From the NCBI RefSeq assembly GCF_040954835.1, contig NW_027168298.1, positions 440,001 to 504,000 of the forward strand: a stretch of DNA of 64,000 bases. The letters run 5' to 3'. Shown in pieces: positions 62,138 to 64,000 of the stretch. The position numbers were made by a program, and so were the translations under genes. Numbering within the stretch: the stretch's first letter is position 1; every line of letters starts with the position of its first letter. Below the pieces are notes generated by a model. It did not search any database. It was not told the DNA's origin and was given only the letters and a program-made list of their open reading frames with translations. The DNA is from Lepisosteus oculatus (taxonomy: Eukaryota > Chordata > Actinopteri > Semionotiformes > Lepisosteidae).

Positions 62138-64000
62138 GTTTCCATTCTGTTTTTGATCCCTATTGCTCAATGCACAGTGAAAGCATTGCATACATGTGTC
62201 TGACAATGAGAAATGGGCCCCTGAGACAGTCATTTGCCTGTTTCACAAATGATCGTATTTTACTAGAGATTCTGTTTGGGATTCAGATGTGCATTCGGAC
62301 AGCAATCCCTTTCAAGAAATGATACGTTCTGGATGAGGTCAAAGGTGCATCATTTGGACACTTTGTGGGCTTGAAATACAAAGAAAATCATGTTCTATGG
62401 TACAAGATAAATACAAAACTTAAGCTTTTATTATAATTAGATTTGTTTATAAAGCATAAGCAATCATTTATTACATTAATATGTGTAAAAATAACATTTT
62501 AGCATCATACGTTTAGTATATTTAGTCCCTAATGCTGAAAGAAATGATCATAGAACATGACTTCTAACCTTACCTGCGGTGTTTTTGATCCCTATTGCTC
62601 AATGCACAGTGAAAGCATTGCATACATGTGTCTGACAATGAGAAATGGGCCCCTGAGACAGTAATTTGCCTGTTTCACAAATGATCGTATTTTACTAGAG
62701 ATTCTGTTTGGGATTCAGATGTGCATTCGGACAGCAATCCCTTTCAAGAAATGATACGTTCTGGATGAGGTCAAAGGTGCTGGAACACTGTATTTAGGAT
62801 GTGTTTGCAGTTATTCTGTGTTTCTAGCTTCAACCCAGTGATATATATATATATGCTCACTGATTTTTTGGTACATGCCCAGGGCAATAATCATTATGAG
62901 GATTTATTTCCATATGTGCTAGAGGTAGTGTTGTGAAATTCTTCAACACACTGGATCGCAGGTTTAAACCTGCACTCTTACTCCTCAAATACCAACAAAT
63001 GCAGATATGTAGCAATCATATTGTAGCTGACACTCATTTGCCTGTTTCACAAATGATCATATTTTACTAGAGATTCTGTTTGGGATACGGATGTGCATTC
63101 TGACAACAATCTCTTTCAAAAAATGATTTTACCTTATCGCAGCTTTGCCCCTCTTGCCTCTTTGGAAAATATCTCCATCTTGTGGTCGTTGTTGGTAATG
63201 TCTAGACAATATCTCCATCTTGTGGTCGTTGTTGGTAATGTCTTCTTATGCCCTTTTTTTATTTCAATTCTTTATTAGTTGATTCTAGAATCTCTACAAT
63301 AGAGCTGAAAATATCAGTTTTGTAGCAGACAATATGACATTAGTTATAGTCCAATTAAGACTTTATTACCCTGTTTGTAACATAACAAATTAAAATTGAT
63401 TAAAACTAAGTTTGGAACACCAGGGAACATAAAAAATGATTTTTAGGAAAACCATGAGGTTCTCTGTGTCCGATGCCTGCAAGGGGAGAAAGCTAGAATC
63501 CTTTGCTTTTTCAAAATTTGAAAATAAACATCATATAACAACAGCTTTCATTCCTAGGAGTGAAAAATAACCATTTTTGAAGACATTAGTTTCTAAAACA
63601 CTACAATAAAGTTAAAAACATCCGTTTTATATTACTTTTAGTATTTTTAGTGAAATTAGTCATTTATTGCACTATTTTTAATATAATCTCTAATTAAAAG
63701 TGAATAGAATTAAGTTTGGAGCAACAAGGAACACAAAAAAAAAAAGATTTTAAGGAAAAAAATGATGTCTTCTGTGCCAGGTGCCTGCAAGGGGAGAAAG
63801 CTAGAATCCTACCCAGGCTCCTGGAGCTCTGTCCTGGCTAAAGGAGGGTGAATCCATCCCATTCAAATCTCCATGAAAAAATGATATTTTTAAATTTGAA
63901 AAAAAAAAACATTATAGAACAACATCTCTTGGTCCACAGAGTGCAAAAATCCAACTTTGAAGAAAATCCATTGACTGATCCCGGAATCCTGAAGTTTCTT
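62138..64000. repeat. Family C and D repeats, right arm
   Basis: Mirror of 33399-35276. Cores at about 62140 and 62580, 39-bp units at 63160-63240. No gene seen. Confidence 0.7.

Larger units (their letters stand above)
54793..64000 (-). repeat. Right arm of the large inverted repeat
   Basis: Mirror of 33399-42608, reaching the last base of the window and possibly beyond. Confidence 0.9.

Overview
This is non-coding-rich vertebrate nuclear DNA, most likely from a ray-finned fish (inference). The basis is Pol II and Pol III small-RNA genes (U1, U4, 5S, many tRNAs with A and B boxes), spliced exons, an L1/Tx1-like LINE, a 5S-derived SINE, a gamma-type endogenous retrovirus (ERV), and long LTRs. 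There is no bacterial-style gene organisation. Almost everything is a repeat, and the window is mostly a patchwork of segmental duplications built around small-RNA genes. Most long open frames here are chance frames.

Layout. 0.5-1.7 kb: a U1 snRNA gene with distal enhancer octamer and 3' box, then a 5S rRNA gene on the minus strand. 2.0-3.2 kb: a U4 snRNA gene inside a repeat that recurs inverted at 12.8-13.9 kb and 46.9-47.7 kb. 4.1-5.8 kb: a spliced gene of unknown family, whose 5' exons recur at 27.7, 36.2, 44.2, 49.7 and 61 kb. 5.8-8 kb: a dispersed AT-rich repeat family (called C here). 8-9 kb: tRNA-Ile, a 5S-SINE, tRNA-Gly and tRNA-Ser. 10.16-12.78 kb: a DNA transposon with an exact empty site at 46.95 kb.

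13.6-25.96 kb is a nest. An L1-like LINE with a 15-bp target duplication is split between ORF1 and ORF2 by an ERV. The ERV has three LTRs and two nearly identical 4.8-kb internal regions (period 5195 bp) and is flanked by the 4-bp duplication TGGT. It keeps env, the end of integrase and part of gag, but no protease or reverse transcriptase was seen. 26-33 kb: tRNA-Gly, a Ser/Thr tRNA pair, a decayed copy of the unknown gene, and a 1.47-kb solo LTR.

33.4-42.6 kb and about 54.79-64.0 kb form an inverted repeat with 9.2-kb arms. Each arm carries tRNA-Ser, Thr, Val(CAC), Asp, Phe (deleted), Val(AAC), His, Glu and Val(CAC), plus a retroviral-type protease fragment. The 12-kb spacer holds further tRNA-Thr, Arg, Ser and Gly genes, a third U4, a short transposon copy and a long one. 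The long copy ends in a 231-bp palindrome exactly where the right arm starts.

Working picture: small-RNA genes, their flanks and foldback or LTR elements have been copied, inverted and recombined repeatedly, leaving intact genes next to decayed sister copies.
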